Assembly (NCBI RefSeq): GCF_021168455.1
Contig: NZ_JAJOZR010000002.1
Coordinates: 186,001 to 250,000, forward strand
Direction of reading: 5' to 3'
DNA: 64,000 nt
From: Ferranicluibacter quercicola
GTDB lineage: Bacteria > Pseudomonadota > Alphaproteobacteria > Rhizobiales > Rhizobiaceae
Below, one piece after another: positions 1 through 8,091 of this stretch. A program made the position numbers and the translations under genes. Under the pieces are notes generated by a model that worked only from the letters and a program-made list of their open reading frames with translations, ran no database searches and was not told the origin of the DNA. Position 1 is the first letter of the stretch; every line of letters starts with the position of its first letter.

Positions 1-1205
1 ACGCCGACCCACTCGCTGATGTCGCCCTGTTCGTCGAAGATGGGCACGCCGCGAATGGCGAACATCCGCCATGCGCCATCATGCCGGCGCACGCGATGTT
101 CCCAGATGAAGGTGCGCCGGTCCGCGACGGCGGAGTTCCAGGCCTCGACGGTGGCCTGCCGGTCGTCGGGATGCACCGCATCCGCCCAGCCGTAATCCTG
201 ATAGGCCTCGTGGGGCTGCCCGGTCAGCTCGGCCCAGCCGGGCTGCTGGCCGATCATCCGGCCATCGGCACTGTTCGTCCAGAGAACCCCATGCACGGCG
301 TGAACGGCGGCGCGAAACCGGTTGTTGCTCGCCAGAAGCTCCTTCTCGGCGCGCTTGCGGTCCTCGATGTCGATCAGCAGGATATAGATGCCGTCCACCG
401 TGCCCGCATCCGTCAGGCGCGGCATGTAGCGCACCTCGGCCGTGCGATGATCGCCGCCCGGCCGGCGGATCACCGTATCTGTAATGATGGGCTCGCCGGA
501 AAAGGCGCGCTCGAGATAGGAGATGCGCTTGCGATAGTATTCCTCGCCGATGATCTCGCGGATGTGCCGGCCGATGACCGCGCTCGCCGGATGGCCGAAC
601 CATTCGAGGTAGCCCTTGTTGGCGAAGCGGTAGACGTGATCGACATCGAGAAACCCGACGAGAATGGGCAGCGCATCGCTGATCCGGCTGAGCTCCGCCT
701 GGCTTTCGGCCAGCGCCCGCACGGCCCGCACCCGATCGGTGTTTTCGAGCACCGTGCAGAGCACGCCATCGACCCCGCCCTCGTCGTCGTAGATCGGCGT
801 GTAGAACAGGTCGAAGACGATCTCCTCCGGCCGTCCGTTCCTGTGCAGCACCATGGGCTGGTCGCGAAAGCTCTGGACCTCGCCCTTGAATCCGTTCTCC
901 AGAACGCGGCTGTTCCAGTCCCAGATTTCCGGCCAGATCTCCGGCACCGTGCCGCCGAGCGCGCGGGGATGATAACCGCCGGCAATCTCGCGGTAGCCGT
1001 CATTGTAGATCATCACATGATCCGGACCCCACATCAGCACCTGCGGGATCGGCGAATTGATCAGGGAATTGACCTTGATCCGCAGATTGGCGGGCCAGGT
1101 GGCGATCGGACCGAGCGACGTCGAGGCCCAGTCGAAATTCCGGATACGCTGCCCGAGCTCGCCGCCGCCGAAAGGCCAGGCTGCCTTGCTGGAACCAATG
1201 CTCAT
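1..1205 (-). CDS. Multi-PAS sensor protein, C-terminus outside window (probable sensor kinase)
   Basis: The gene reads leftward from an ATG at 1205 and stays open to the window edge, giving about 401 residues. Three PAS-type segments are visible. The first (about 20-155) carries a WG..H..IYNDGYREIAG-type motif and HPRALGG, as in N-terminal PAS domains of rhizobial sensor kinases. The second (about 165-285) starts near LPILVGFLDVDHVYRFANKGY. The third (about 290-400) contains DAVHPDDR and ends in the typical PAS C-terminal strand. No membrane segment or signal peptide is seen, so it is probably cytosolic. The output domain is missing. By family habit it would be an HWE/HisKA_2 histidine kinase, but a diguanylate cyclase cannot be excluded. 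PAS architecture is seen; the kinase call is inference. Confidence 0.75.
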   Translation of the reverse strand, partial: MSIGSSKAAWPFGGGELGQRIRNFDWASTSLGPIATWPANLRIKVNSLINSPIPQVLMWGPDHVMIYNDGYREIAGGYHPRALGGTVPEIWPEIWDWNSRVLENGFKGEVQSFRDQPMVLHRNGRPEEIVFDLFYTPIYDDEGGVDGVLCTVLENTDRVRAVRALAESQAELSRISDALPILVGFLDVDHVYRFANKGYLEWFGHPASAVIGRHIREIIGEEYYRKRISYLERAFSGEPIITDTVIRRPGGDHRTAEVRYMPRLTDAGTVDGIYILLIDIEDRKRAEKELLASNNRFRAAVHAVHGVLWTNSADGRMIGQQPGWAELTGQPHEAYQDYGWADAVHPDDRQATVEAWNSAVADRRTFIWEHRVRRHDGAWRMFAIRGVPIFDEQGDISEWVG

Positions 1206-1560
1206 GATACTCGTATCTCGCCGGGTGTGCGTAAGGGATCGGGACAGGGGAGTTCTACTGCATTTTGCCGGAAACCGGAATCATTTCTGGGTAAAAAATC
1301 CCGCGACAGCTCAACGCCTTAGAGCCCCGCTGCCGTCCAGCGGCCGTCATCTCGCACAGCCCTGTCTTGCCCGCCCGCAAAAGGTCTTCACGGCCGCTCC
1401 GGCGCCCGAAAACCGGCATCGCCGGACTGGCGGGGGAGGCGAAAGGGCCGGCCCGGATTTCTTGCCGGATATCGAGCCGGCGAACGGAACCAATATTCGG
1501 CATCAGTGTTCTCTAAAGCTCGGTCTTCAGCCGCGCAATCAGCGGGTCTTGGAGAGTCAT
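1206..1560. other. Divergent intergenic region, 355 bp
   Basis: This gap separates the PAS sensor (minus) from the AI-2E-type permease (plus). I see no credible gene in it; open frames that cross it are upstream extensions of the permease frame without a ribosome site. It holds a possible EcfG promoter near 1486-1510 and a short hairpin near 1420-1435 (CGCC/GGCG arms). Confidence 0.6.
1486..1510 (+). promoter_or_regulatory. Possible EcfG-type (general stress) promoter
   Basis: GGAAC at 1486-1490 is followed after 16 bases by TGTT at 1507-1510. The alphaproteobacterial EcfG consensus is GGAAC-N16/17-CGTT, so one base of the -10 box differs. It lies 50 bp upstream of the GTG start of the AI-2E-type permease and points toward it. 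Spacing and orientation fit, but a motif this short can occur by chance. Confidence 0.35.
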
Positions 1561-3513
1561 GTGAGCACGAAAGCGACCGTTACCGCGCCTCTTCGCAAGG
1601 CGGATCTCTATCCGCCCCACGACCCCAATACGCGCAACAAGCTTTCGGGCCACGTCATCCTCATCCTGCTCGGCGCGACCGTCGTTCTCAAGGTGGGCCA
1701 GGAGATCTTCGTTCCGCTCGCGCTGTCGCTGCTCCTTACCTTCACGCTCGCCCCGATCGTGTCCTTCCTGCGCCGCCGTTCGGTGCCGAAGATCGCGGCC
1801 GTGATGATCGCGGTCGCCTCCGCCTTCTGCGCCATCGCCCTCTTCAGCGTCATCGTCGCCAGCCAAGTGTCGAACCTCGCCCAGAACATTCCGGCCTACC
1901 AGCGCAATATCGTCGTCAAGGTGCAGACGCTGGCGCAGGCCGGCTCCGGCGACGGCCTCATGAAACACCTGAGCGGCATCGTCGAGCGGGTGGGCGAGGA
2001 GATCCAGACGCGGGCCGTGGAGAGCCAGGAGGATGCGGCGGCCGCGACGCCTGCCCCGCGCGAACCCATGCCGGTCGAGATCGTCACGCGCTCCAATCCC
2101 ATCCAGACGCTCGGCAACTTCATCCTGCCGCTGATCAGCCCCTTTGCGACGGCGGGCCTCGTGATCGTGCTCGTCATCTTCATGCTGCTGGAGCGCGAGG
2201 ACCTGCGCGACCGCTTCATCCGGCTGGTCGGCCTCAACGATCTCCATCGAACCACCGAGGCGCTGCAGGATGCCGGCAAGCGGGTCGGCAAGTATCTGCT
2301 GATGCAGCTGGTGGTGAACGCGCTCTACGCCTTCCCGATCACCATCGGCCTCTGGATCCTCGGCATTCCCAATGCCATCCTGTGGGGTCTTCTCACGCTG
2401 GTCCTGCGGTTCGTCCCCTATATCGGTCCCGTCATCGGCATGATCCTGCCGCTGTTCCTCGCGCTCGCGATCGCGCCCGGCTGGTCGCTCGTGCTCTGGG
2501 TCGGCGCGCTGTTTCTCACGACCGAACTGATCAGCAACAATGTCGTCGAACCCTGGCTTTACGGGTCGCATACCGGCCTGTCGCCGCTTGCCATCATCAT
2601 CTCCGCGATCTTCTGGTCCTGGCTCTGGGGGCCGCTCGGGCTGATGCTGTCGACGCCGCTGACGGTCTGCCTCGTGGTTCTCGGCCGCTATGTGCCGCAG
2701 TTCAGCTTTCTCGACGTGCTGCTCGGCAACGAGCCCGTACTGGAGCCGCATGAAAAGCTCTACCAGCGGCTTCTGGCGGGCGATCCGGACGAGGCGACGG
2801 CCAATGCGGAAGACTATCTGGAAGACGAATATCTGCTCGACTATTACGAAAAGGTCGGCATGCCCGCGCTTCTCCTCGGCGAGGTCGATCGGCAGCGCGG
2901 GGTGATGACGGATGCGCAGGTCGAGCGCTTCTCGGGCAGCGTTCGGTCGCTGGTCGACAATCTCTCGGAGATCGCCGACGAGGAGGAAAGCGAGGAGGAG
3001 GGCTCGAGCGACGAGGACGCCCGTGACGGGGCGGAGAAGGCCGGCGAGGACGCCGATCTGCCGGACGGCACGGGACATTCGCTGCTCTGCATCGGCGGGC
3101 GCGGAGAGATCGACGACGCGGCCGCCGCCATGCTCGCCCAGCTTCTCGAGATCCAGGGTGCCGACGCTGCCAGCATTGCGCATTCCACGACAGACATGCG
3201 GATGTTCGGGGATAGCGATAGGATCGACACCGTCGTCTTCACTTTCCTCAACGGAAACTCCAAGACGCATGCCCGCAATCTCGTCCGCCGCCTCAAGCGC
3301 ATGAAGCCGGACCTACGGGTCGGTCTCTTCGTGCCGCTGGCCAATGGCCAGGACCATCCGCGCCTGACGCTGGAGGATACGAATGCGGACTTCATCGCGC
3401 TGACGCTGGCGGATACCGTCCGCTCGGCCCTGACCGAGACCGGCCCGGTGCCGCTGATGACGATCACGCGCAAGCTCGGCCGCCCGCGCATCCGTCTGGC
3501 GAAGACGGCCTGA
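1561..3513 (+). CDS. AI-2E family (DUF20) transporter with C-terminal Rossmann-like domain
   Basis: A 650-residue inner-membrane protein of the AI-2E/PerM family. The first 380 residues hold the hydrophobic helices, a long loop (about 95-180) and conserved family segments such as RFVPYIGPVIG and LYGSHTGLSPLAI. Family members export or import diverse solutes, and AI-2 transport itself is not established for most. The start is GTG at 1561 with GGAGAG 5 bases upstream; the overlapping ATG at 1559 runs straight into a stop. After the membrane part come a helical linker (about 380-470), an acidic run rich in Glu/Ser/Asp (about 473-500), and a soluble domain (about 505-640) with an alpha/beta pattern beginning near HSLLCIGGRGEID. 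That domain resembles B12-binding-like folds but lacks the cobalamin DxHxxG motif. Confidence 0.85.
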   Translation: MSTKATVTAPLRKADLYPPHDPNTRNKLSGHVILILLGATVVLKVGQEIFVPLALSLLLTFTLAPIVSFLRRRSVPKIAAVMIAVASAFCAIALFSVIVASQVSNLAQNIPAYQRNIVVKVQTLAQAGSGDGLMKHLSGIVERVGEEIQTRAVESQEDAAAATPAPREPMPVEIVTRSNPIQTLGNFILPLISPFATAGLVIVLVIFMLLEREDLRDRFIRLVGLNDLHRTTEALQDAGKRVGKYLLMQLVVNALYAFPITIGLWILGIPNAILWGLLTLVLRFVPYIGPVIGMILPLFLALAIAPGWSLVLWVGALFLTTELISNNVVEPWLYGSHTGLSPLAIIISAIFWSWLWGPLGLMLSTPLTVCLVVLGRYVPQFSFLDVLLGNEPVLEPHEKLYQRLLAGDPDEATANAEDYLEDEYLLDYYEKVGMPALLLGEVDRQRGVMTDAQVERFSGSVRSLVDNLSEIADEEESEEEGSSDEDARDGAEKAGEDADLPDGTGHSLLCIGGRGEIDDAAAAMLAQLLEIQGADAASIAHSTTDMRMFGDSDRIDTVVFTFLNGNSKTHARNLVRRLKRMKPDLRVGLFVPLANGQDHPRLTLEDTNADFIALTLADTVRSALTETGPVPLMTITRKLGRPRIRLAKTA

Positions 3514-3532
3514 CGAGCGGTCGGCGCTGCGA

Positions 3533-4234
3533 TCAGGGCGAAAGCCCGGCGCAGCGTGCGGTGTTGCGGATGTGCGCTTCCATTTCCTGGCGCGCCGCTG
3601 CGGCATCGTTGTTCCGCAGCGCGGCGATGATCCGGCGATGTTCGGCGATCGAGTGGCGCATGCGTTCGGGATCGGTGATCGGAATCGGCTGGCGCTGCGT
3701 TTCCGTCACCTGGTCTCGCACGGTCTGATAGAGCGCCTTCAGCATGGCGTTGGAACAGGCGGAGACGATCGTGCCGTGAAAGGCGAGGTCCGCCTCGACA
3801 TTGGACAGGAGATCCTGCCGCGCCCAGCATTCCTCCATGGTCTGCGTCGCCGTCTCCATCCGGTCGAGCTGCAACTGCGTCAGGCGGCCGGCCGACAGCC
3901 GCGCAATCTCGCCCTCCAGCAGGATGCGCGTCTGGAAGACGTCGAACACCGAATAGCTGTCGGAATAGCGCCACGGGGCCATGTGGCCGGATGCGCTCGT
4001 CGTACCGTTCGCCGCCGCGGTCGCCACGAAGGTGCCACGCCCGGCTTCCGTCTTGAGGAGGCCGAGCGTTTCCAGCGTCAGCAGCGCCTCGCGCAGGGAG
4101 GCGCGGCTGACGCCGAGCGTCTGCGAGAATCCGCGCTGCGAGGGGATCTTCTCCCCCGCCTTCAACGTGCCGTTCCGGATCATCGCCTGGATCTCGCGAG
4201 CGACCGACTGCGGGACGAGCGTCTTGTTCAACAT
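3533..4234 (-). CDS. GntR/FadR-family transcriptional regulator
   Basis: A 233-residue regulator. Residues 1-70 form the GntR winged helix, including PSQRGFSQTLGVSRASLREAL. Residues about 95-225 form an FCD ligand domain, with Asp and His in EADLAFH and later His in AEHRR and EMEAHI at the usual metal-ligand positions. Such regulators usually repress a neighbouring catabolic operon and release DNA on binding a substrate or intermediate. The gene is transcribed away from the ABC transporter/hydantoinase operon. A perfect palindrome containing TGGTCTGACCA, the FadR-subfamily operator pattern, lies between them. The ATG at 4234 is preferred because it begins the wing domain directly; longer forms upstream lack family sequence. 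Family is sure; the target is inferred from position. Confidence 0.9.
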   Translation of the reverse strand: MLNKTLVPQSVAREIQAMIRNGTLKAGEKIPSQRGFSQTLGVSRASLREALLTLETLGLLKTEAGRGTFVATAAANGTTSASGHMAPWRYSDSYSVFDVFQTRILLEGEIARLSAGRLTQLQLDRMETATQTMEECWARQDLLSNVEADLAFHGTIVSACSNAMLKALYQTVRDQVTETQRQPIPITDPERMRHSIAEHRRIIAALRNNDAAAARQEMEAHIRNTARCAGLSP

Positions 4235-4413
4235 GAAAACCCCAATTCGAACCCCCAAGCCCCATGGCACCGCCCGCGACCGAGCCCTGAGCGCTTCGCT
4301 CCGTCGCTGGCAACCGACATCTCGACGTTGCCGTGCCCACGGCCGACATCCGTGACGGATGCCCAATCTATTTTCTTCCCAGCCATTGCCAAGCGGAAAG
4401 CATCGTGCTTCTT

Positions 4414-4442
4414 TGGCCTGACTGGTCTGACCAGTCAGGCCA
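4414..4442. promoter_or_regulatory. Perfect 29-bp palindrome, probable operator of the FadR-type regulator
   Basis: Two exact 14-base arms (left arm TGGCCTGACTGGTC) flank a single T. The centre reads TGGTCTGACCA, matching the TNGTNNNACNA core bound by FadR-subfamily GntR proteins. It sits 40 bp before the ATG of the substrate-binding protein and 180 bp before the regulator gene, where it could control the transporter operon and perhaps the regulator. There is no T-tract, which argues against a terminator. Confidence 0.75.
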
Positions 4443-4482
4443 CTGTAGATTGAGTCATGTTCAAATAACAAGGGGAACTCTC

Positions 4483-5280
4483 ATGAAACGCACGAACACT
4501 CTCAAGACAACGCTTCTCGCCGGTGTGCTCGCCGCCTTCGGCACGGCCGGTGCCTTCGCCGCCGATCTGACCGTCGGCGCCAATATCGGCAACGTGCCGT
4601 GGGAATTCGAGGATGCGAGCGGCAAGGTCACCGGCTTCGAGGTCGATCTGGTCAACGAGATCGCCAAGCGTCTCGGCAAGACGGTCGAGTTCGTCAACAC
4701 GCCGTTCAACGGCCTCTTCCCGGCCGTGCAGTCCGGCCGCATCAACATGGCGGTCTCCTCGATCACCATCACCGAAAAGCGCCTGGCCTCCGTCAGCTTC
4801 GCCCAGCCCTATTACGACAGCGACCAGTCGCTGACCGTCACCGCCGCCTCCGGCATCAAAGGCCTGAAGGACATGAGCGAAAAGGTCGTCGGCGTCGATA
4901 CCGGCTCGACCGGCGACATGTGGGCCGATGCGCACAAGGCCGAGTACAAGCTCGGCGACATCCGTCGCTTCGAAGGCCTGCAGCCCGCCATGCTCGACCT
5001 CGTCGCCGGCCGCGTCGACGGCTACATCTCCGACATCCCGGCGCTGCTCTACTACGTCAAGGACAAGCCGGAGCTGAAGGTCGTCGAGCGGATCCCGACC
5101 GGCGAGAAATACTCGATCATGTTCAACAAGGGCGACCCTCTCGCCGTCGAGGTCAACGACGTGATCACCAAGCTCAAGGGCGAAGGTTTCATCGCCAAGC
5201 TTCACGAGACCTGGTTCGGTGCCAAGGCCGAGGAGACGACCTCGACCGTCGCCGTTCTGGACATGCCCAAGGCCAAGTAA
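4483..5280 (+). CDS. Amino-acid ABC transporter substrate-binding protein (SBP family 3)
   Basis: A 265-residue periplasmic binding protein. The ATG at 4483 follows AGGGGAA. A Sec signal peptide (residues 1-26, ending TAGAFA) precedes the mature start ADLTVGANIG. The family-3 core is clear: FEVDLVNEIAKRLGK, PFNGLFPAVQSGRINM and the ITEKR..SVSFAQPYY segment. It would deliver a polar amino acid or related small molecule to the permease and ATPase encoded next. It is the first gene of the operon behind the palindrome at 4414-4442. Its partner genes (class V PLP enzyme, hydantoinase) suggest the ligand is an amino-acid-like or cyclic amide compound; the actual ligand cannot be read from sequence. 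Confidence 0.93.
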   Translation: MKRTNTLKTTLLAGVLAAFGTAGAFAADLTVGANIGNVPWEFEDASGKVTGFEVDLVNEIAKRLGKTVEFVNTPFNGLFPAVQSGRINMAVSSITITEKRLASVSFAQPYYDSDQSLTVTAASGIKGLKDMSEKVVGVDTGSTGDMWADAHKAEYKLGDIRRFEGLQPAMLDLVAGRVDGYISDIPALLYYVKDKPELKVVERIPTGEKYSIMFNKGDPLAVEVNDVITKLKGEGFIAKLHETWFGAKAEETTSTVAVLDMPKAK

Positions 5281-5343
5281 GCCGCAACCGCACCGGCAGG
5301 ATCGCACAAAGGTCCTGCCGGATGCCAGGGAGCCGTCTCGGCC

Positions 5344-6015
5344 ATGAACCTCCTCAATACGTTCTTCAACATGCAGGTGCTGGCGGACAGCCTGCCGCAG
5401 CTCATGTGGGGCCTTCTGGTCACGCTGCAGATCGGCGTCACCAGCATTCTCTGCGGTCTTGCGGGCGGCCTGTTCCTCGCCATTGCGCGGCTCTATGCGC
5501 CGGCTTTCTTCAAGCTGCTGATCCGTATCTATATCGATATCTTCCGCTCCATTCCGCTGCTCGTTCTCCTGATCGTCATCTATTACGCGCTTCCCTTCGT
5601 CGGCATCCGCCTGTCGCCCTTCCTCTCCGCGGTCGCGGCCCTGTCGCTGGTGTCGGCCGCCTATACGGCGGAGATCTTCCGCGCGGGCATCGAGGCCATT
5701 CCGCATGGCCAGTTCGAGGCGTCGGCCGCGCTCGGCCTCTCCAACCGGCACACGATGATCGACGTTATCCTGCCGCAGGCCGTCCGCATCGTCATTCCGC
5801 CGCTCACCAACAATTGCATCAACGTCATGAAGGACACGGCGCTCGCCTCCGTCGTCGCCATGCCGGACCTTCTGAAACAGGCGACGCAGGCGCAGGCCCT
5901 CTCGGCCAATCCGACGCCGCTGATCGGTGCCGCCATCATCTATGTTCTGCTGCTCTGGCCGATGGTCGCCGTCGTCGCGCGCCTCGAAAAGCATTTCGCC
6001 CGGGGGAAACGCTGA
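5344..6015 (+). CDS. Amino-acid ABC transporter permease (HisM/GlnP type)
   Basis: A 223-residue inner-membrane permease with about five hydrophobic helices. The cytoplasmic EAA loop that docks the ATPase is visible as EIFRAGIEAIPHGQFEA followed by SAALGLSN, and DIFRSIPLLVLL is another family hallmark. Only one permease is present, so the transporter probably uses a homodimer or borrows a second subunit. It lies 63 bp after the binding-protein gene, and its stop codon overlaps the ATPase start by one base, indicating translational coupling. Confidence 0.93.
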   Translation: MNLLNTFFNMQVLADSLPQLMWGLLVTLQIGVTSILCGLAGGLFLAIARLYAPAFFKLLIRIYIDIFRSIPLLVLLIVIYYALPFVGIRLSPFLSAVAALSLVSAAYTAEIFRAGIEAIPHGQFEASAALGLSNRHTMIDVILPQAVRIVIPPLTNNCINVMKDTALASVVAMPDLLKQATQAQALSANPTPLIGAAIIYVLLLWPMVAVVARLEKHFARGKR

Positions 6016-6776
6016 TGAGCCCGCCCATCTCCACCCCCGATGCCGCGATCATCTCCATCCGCGGCCTCACCAAGGCCTATGGCACATTCACCGTTCTCCA
6101 CGGCATCGATCTCGATATCGCCGAGGGCGAGGTCGTTTGCGTCATCGGTCCGTCCGGCTCCGGCAAGTCAACGCTGATCCGCTGCATCAATCATCTGGAA
6201 GCCTTCTCCGCCGAGAGCACGATCACGGTCGATGGCATCCGCGTCGCCCCCGGTCCGTCTCTGGCCAAGGTGCGGGCCGAGGTCGGCATGGTGTTCCAGT
6301 CGTTCAACCTCTTCCCCCACATGACGGTGCTGAAGAACGTCATGCTCGCGCCCATGCGGGTGCGGGGCACGACGACGCCGGAGGCGGAGCGCAAAGCGCG
6401 TGAATTGCTCGCCCGCGTCGGTATCGGCGAACAGGCGGAGAAGTTTCCGGCCCAGCTGTCCGGCGGCCAGCAGCAGCGCGTGGCCATTGCCCGGGCGCTT
6501 GCCATGGAGCCGCGGGTGCTGCTCTTCGACGAGCCGACATCCTCGCTCGACCCGGAAATGGTGGGCGAGGTGCTGGACGTGATGCGCAAGCTCGCCGGCA
6601 CCGGCGTGACCATGATCATCGTCACGCACGAAATGGGTTTCGCCCGGCAGGTCGCCGACCGCGTCATCTTCATGGACGGCGGACGGCTGGTGGAAGCCGG
6701 CACGCCCGCGCAGATCTTCGACAGCCCGCGGCAGGAGCGCACCCGCAGCTTCCTGCGCGCTGTCCTCAACCACTGA
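6015..6776 (+). CDS. Amino-acid ABC transporter ATP-binding protein (GlnQ/HisP type)
   Basis: A 253-residue ABC ATPase. Walker A is GPSGSGKST (residues 45-53), the Q-loop follows in GMVFQSFNLFPH, the signature is LSGGQQQRVA, Walker B is VLLFDEPTSSLD and the switch His is in IVTHE. These are typical of polar amino-acid uptake systems, and length is normal. The ATG at 6015 shares its A with the permease TGA. It energises the importer encoded by the two preceding genes. Confidence 0.95.
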   Translation: MSPPISTPDAAIISIRGLTKAYGTFTVLHGIDLDIAEGEVVCVIGPSGSGKSTLIRCINHLEAFSAESTITVDGIRVAPGPSLAKVRAEVGMVFQSFNLFPHMTVLKNVMLAPMRVRGTTTPEAERKARELLARVGIGEQAEKFPAQLSGGQQQRVAIARALAMEPRVLLFDEPTSSLDPEMVGEVLDVMRKLAGTGVTMIIVTHEMGFARQVADRVIFMDGGRLVEAGTPAQIFDSPRQERTRSFLRAVLNH

Positions 6777-6803
6777 ACAAGAAACGGACGGAGGACACCC
6801 CGA

Positions 6804-8069
6804 ATGGCCAACACGACGCCGCTCGATCTCGATTATGTGCGCAGCCAGTTTCCAGGCCTGGCGAAAGGCTGGGCCTTTTTCGACAATGCCGGGGGATCGC
6901 AGATCCTCAAGGGCGCGATTGAGCGCATCAACACGTTCCTGATCGACAAGAACGTGCAGATCGGCGGCTCGTACGACGTCTCGCAGGAGGCCGCTCGCGC
7001 GCTCTACGAGGCACGCACAGCCGCCATGCATCTCGTCAACGCCCATCGCCCGGAAGAGATCGTCTTCGGCAGCTCGACGACCGCGCTTCTCCAGAATCTC
7101 GCGCGGGCCATGCAGAGCCAGCTTTCGCCCGGCGACGAGATCGTCATCACGGTCAGCGACCACGAGTCCAATATCGGCCCCTGGGACCGGTTGCAGGCGG
7201 CGGGCATCGTGCTGAAGATCTGGCCGCTGAACACGGAAACGATGACGCTCGATCTGGCCGATCTCGCGCCGCTGATGACGGAGCGCACGAAGCTTGTCTG
7301 CGTCACCCACGTCTCCAACATCCTCGGCTCGGTCAATCCGATCCGCGAGATCGCCGATTTCGTGCATGCGCGGGGCGCGCTTATCTGCGTCGATGCCGTC
7401 GCCTATGCGCCGCACCGCGCCGTGGACGTGCAGGCCTTCGATGCCGACTATTACGTCTTCAGCCTCTACAAGACCTACGGGCCGCATTACGCGCTGATGT
7501 ACGGCAAATACGACCTGCTGCTGGAGCTCGACACGATCTACCACTACTTCTACGGCAAGGACAAAGTTCCGGGCAAGCTGGAACCCGGCAATCCGAACTA
7601 CGAGCTCGCTTACGCCACCTGCGGCATCGTCGATTATCTCGCCACGCTCGGCGAACAGGCCGGCGAGACCGGCTCGACCCGGCGGAAGATCGAGGCCGCC
7701 TTTGAGGCGATCACGGCGCAGGAGAATGCGCTGGCCGAGCGGCTCCTCGCCTATCTCCGGGCGCGCAACGACTGCCGCATCGTCGGGCAGGCCACCAACC
7801 GGAACGACACGCGGGTGCCGACCATCGCCTTCCGCTTCGATGGCCGCGATGCCGGCGCGCTCTGCAAGGCGATGGACGCGGAGAAGATCGCCATGCGCTT
7901 CGGCGATTTCCACTCGCGCCGCCTTGCCGAATATCTCGGCCTCACCGACCATGGCGGCATGTTGCGGGTCTCCATGGTCCACTACAACACGCTGGACGAG
8001 GTCGATCGCTTCACGGCAGCCCTCGACCGCATCCTTGCGGGCGATGCCGGGCTGGCAAAGGCAAGCTGA
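6804..8069 (+). CDS. Class V PLP-dependent enzyme, cysteine desulfurase-like (VC1184-type)
   Basis: A 421-residue fold-type I PLP enzyme. The N-terminus FFDNAGGSQ, the segment SDHESNIGPW, the cofactor Asp in CVDAVAYAPHR and the Schiff-base lysine in FSLYKTYGPH (K223) are all visible. It resembles the subfamily annotated as cysteine desulfurase-like. However, where SufS-type enzymes carry the catalytic cysteine in an RTGHHCAQP loop, this protein reads RFGDFHSRR (about 365-373), with no cysteine. Persulfide chemistry is therefore unlikely; an aminotransferase, lyase or epimerase role on the imported compound is more plausible. It lies 27 bp after the ATPase gene and 22 bp before the hydantoinase, in the same operon. 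PLP fold is certain; reaction unknown. Confidence 0.85.
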   Translation: MANTTPLDLDYVRSQFPGLAKGWAFFDNAGGSQILKGAIERINTFLIDKNVQIGGSYDVSQEAARALYEARTAAMHLVNAHRPEEIVFGSSTTALLQNLARAMQSQLSPGDEIVITVSDHESNIGPWDRLQAAGIVLKIWPLNTETMTLDLADLAPLMTERTKLVCVTHVSNILGSVNPIREIADFVHARGALICVDAVAYAPHRAVDVQAFDADYYVFSLYKTYGPHYALMYGKYDLLLELDTIYHYFYGKDKVPGKLEPGNPNYELAYATCGIVDYLATLGEQAGETGSTRRKIEAAFEAITAQENALAERLLAYLRARNDCRIVGQATNRNDTRVPTIAFRFDGRDAGALCKAMDAEKIAMRFGDFHSRRLAEYLGLTDHGGMLRVSMVHYNTLDEVDRFTAALDRILAGDAGLAKAS

Positions 8070-8091
8070 ACATAGGGAAAAGGAGAGAGCG

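Noticed and set aside
1513..3270. Long minus-strand open frame opposite the AI-2E-type permease (similar long antisense frames occur opposite most genes here)
   Set aside because: High GC codon bias creates long antisense frames. The translation is low-complexity (Arg/Glu/Asp/His) without family motifs, while the plus strand has clear membrane helices.
4236..4262. TTCGAA-containing stretch resembling a tRNA T-arm
   Set aside because: The flanking bases do not pair, and no acceptor, D or anticodon stems can be drawn.
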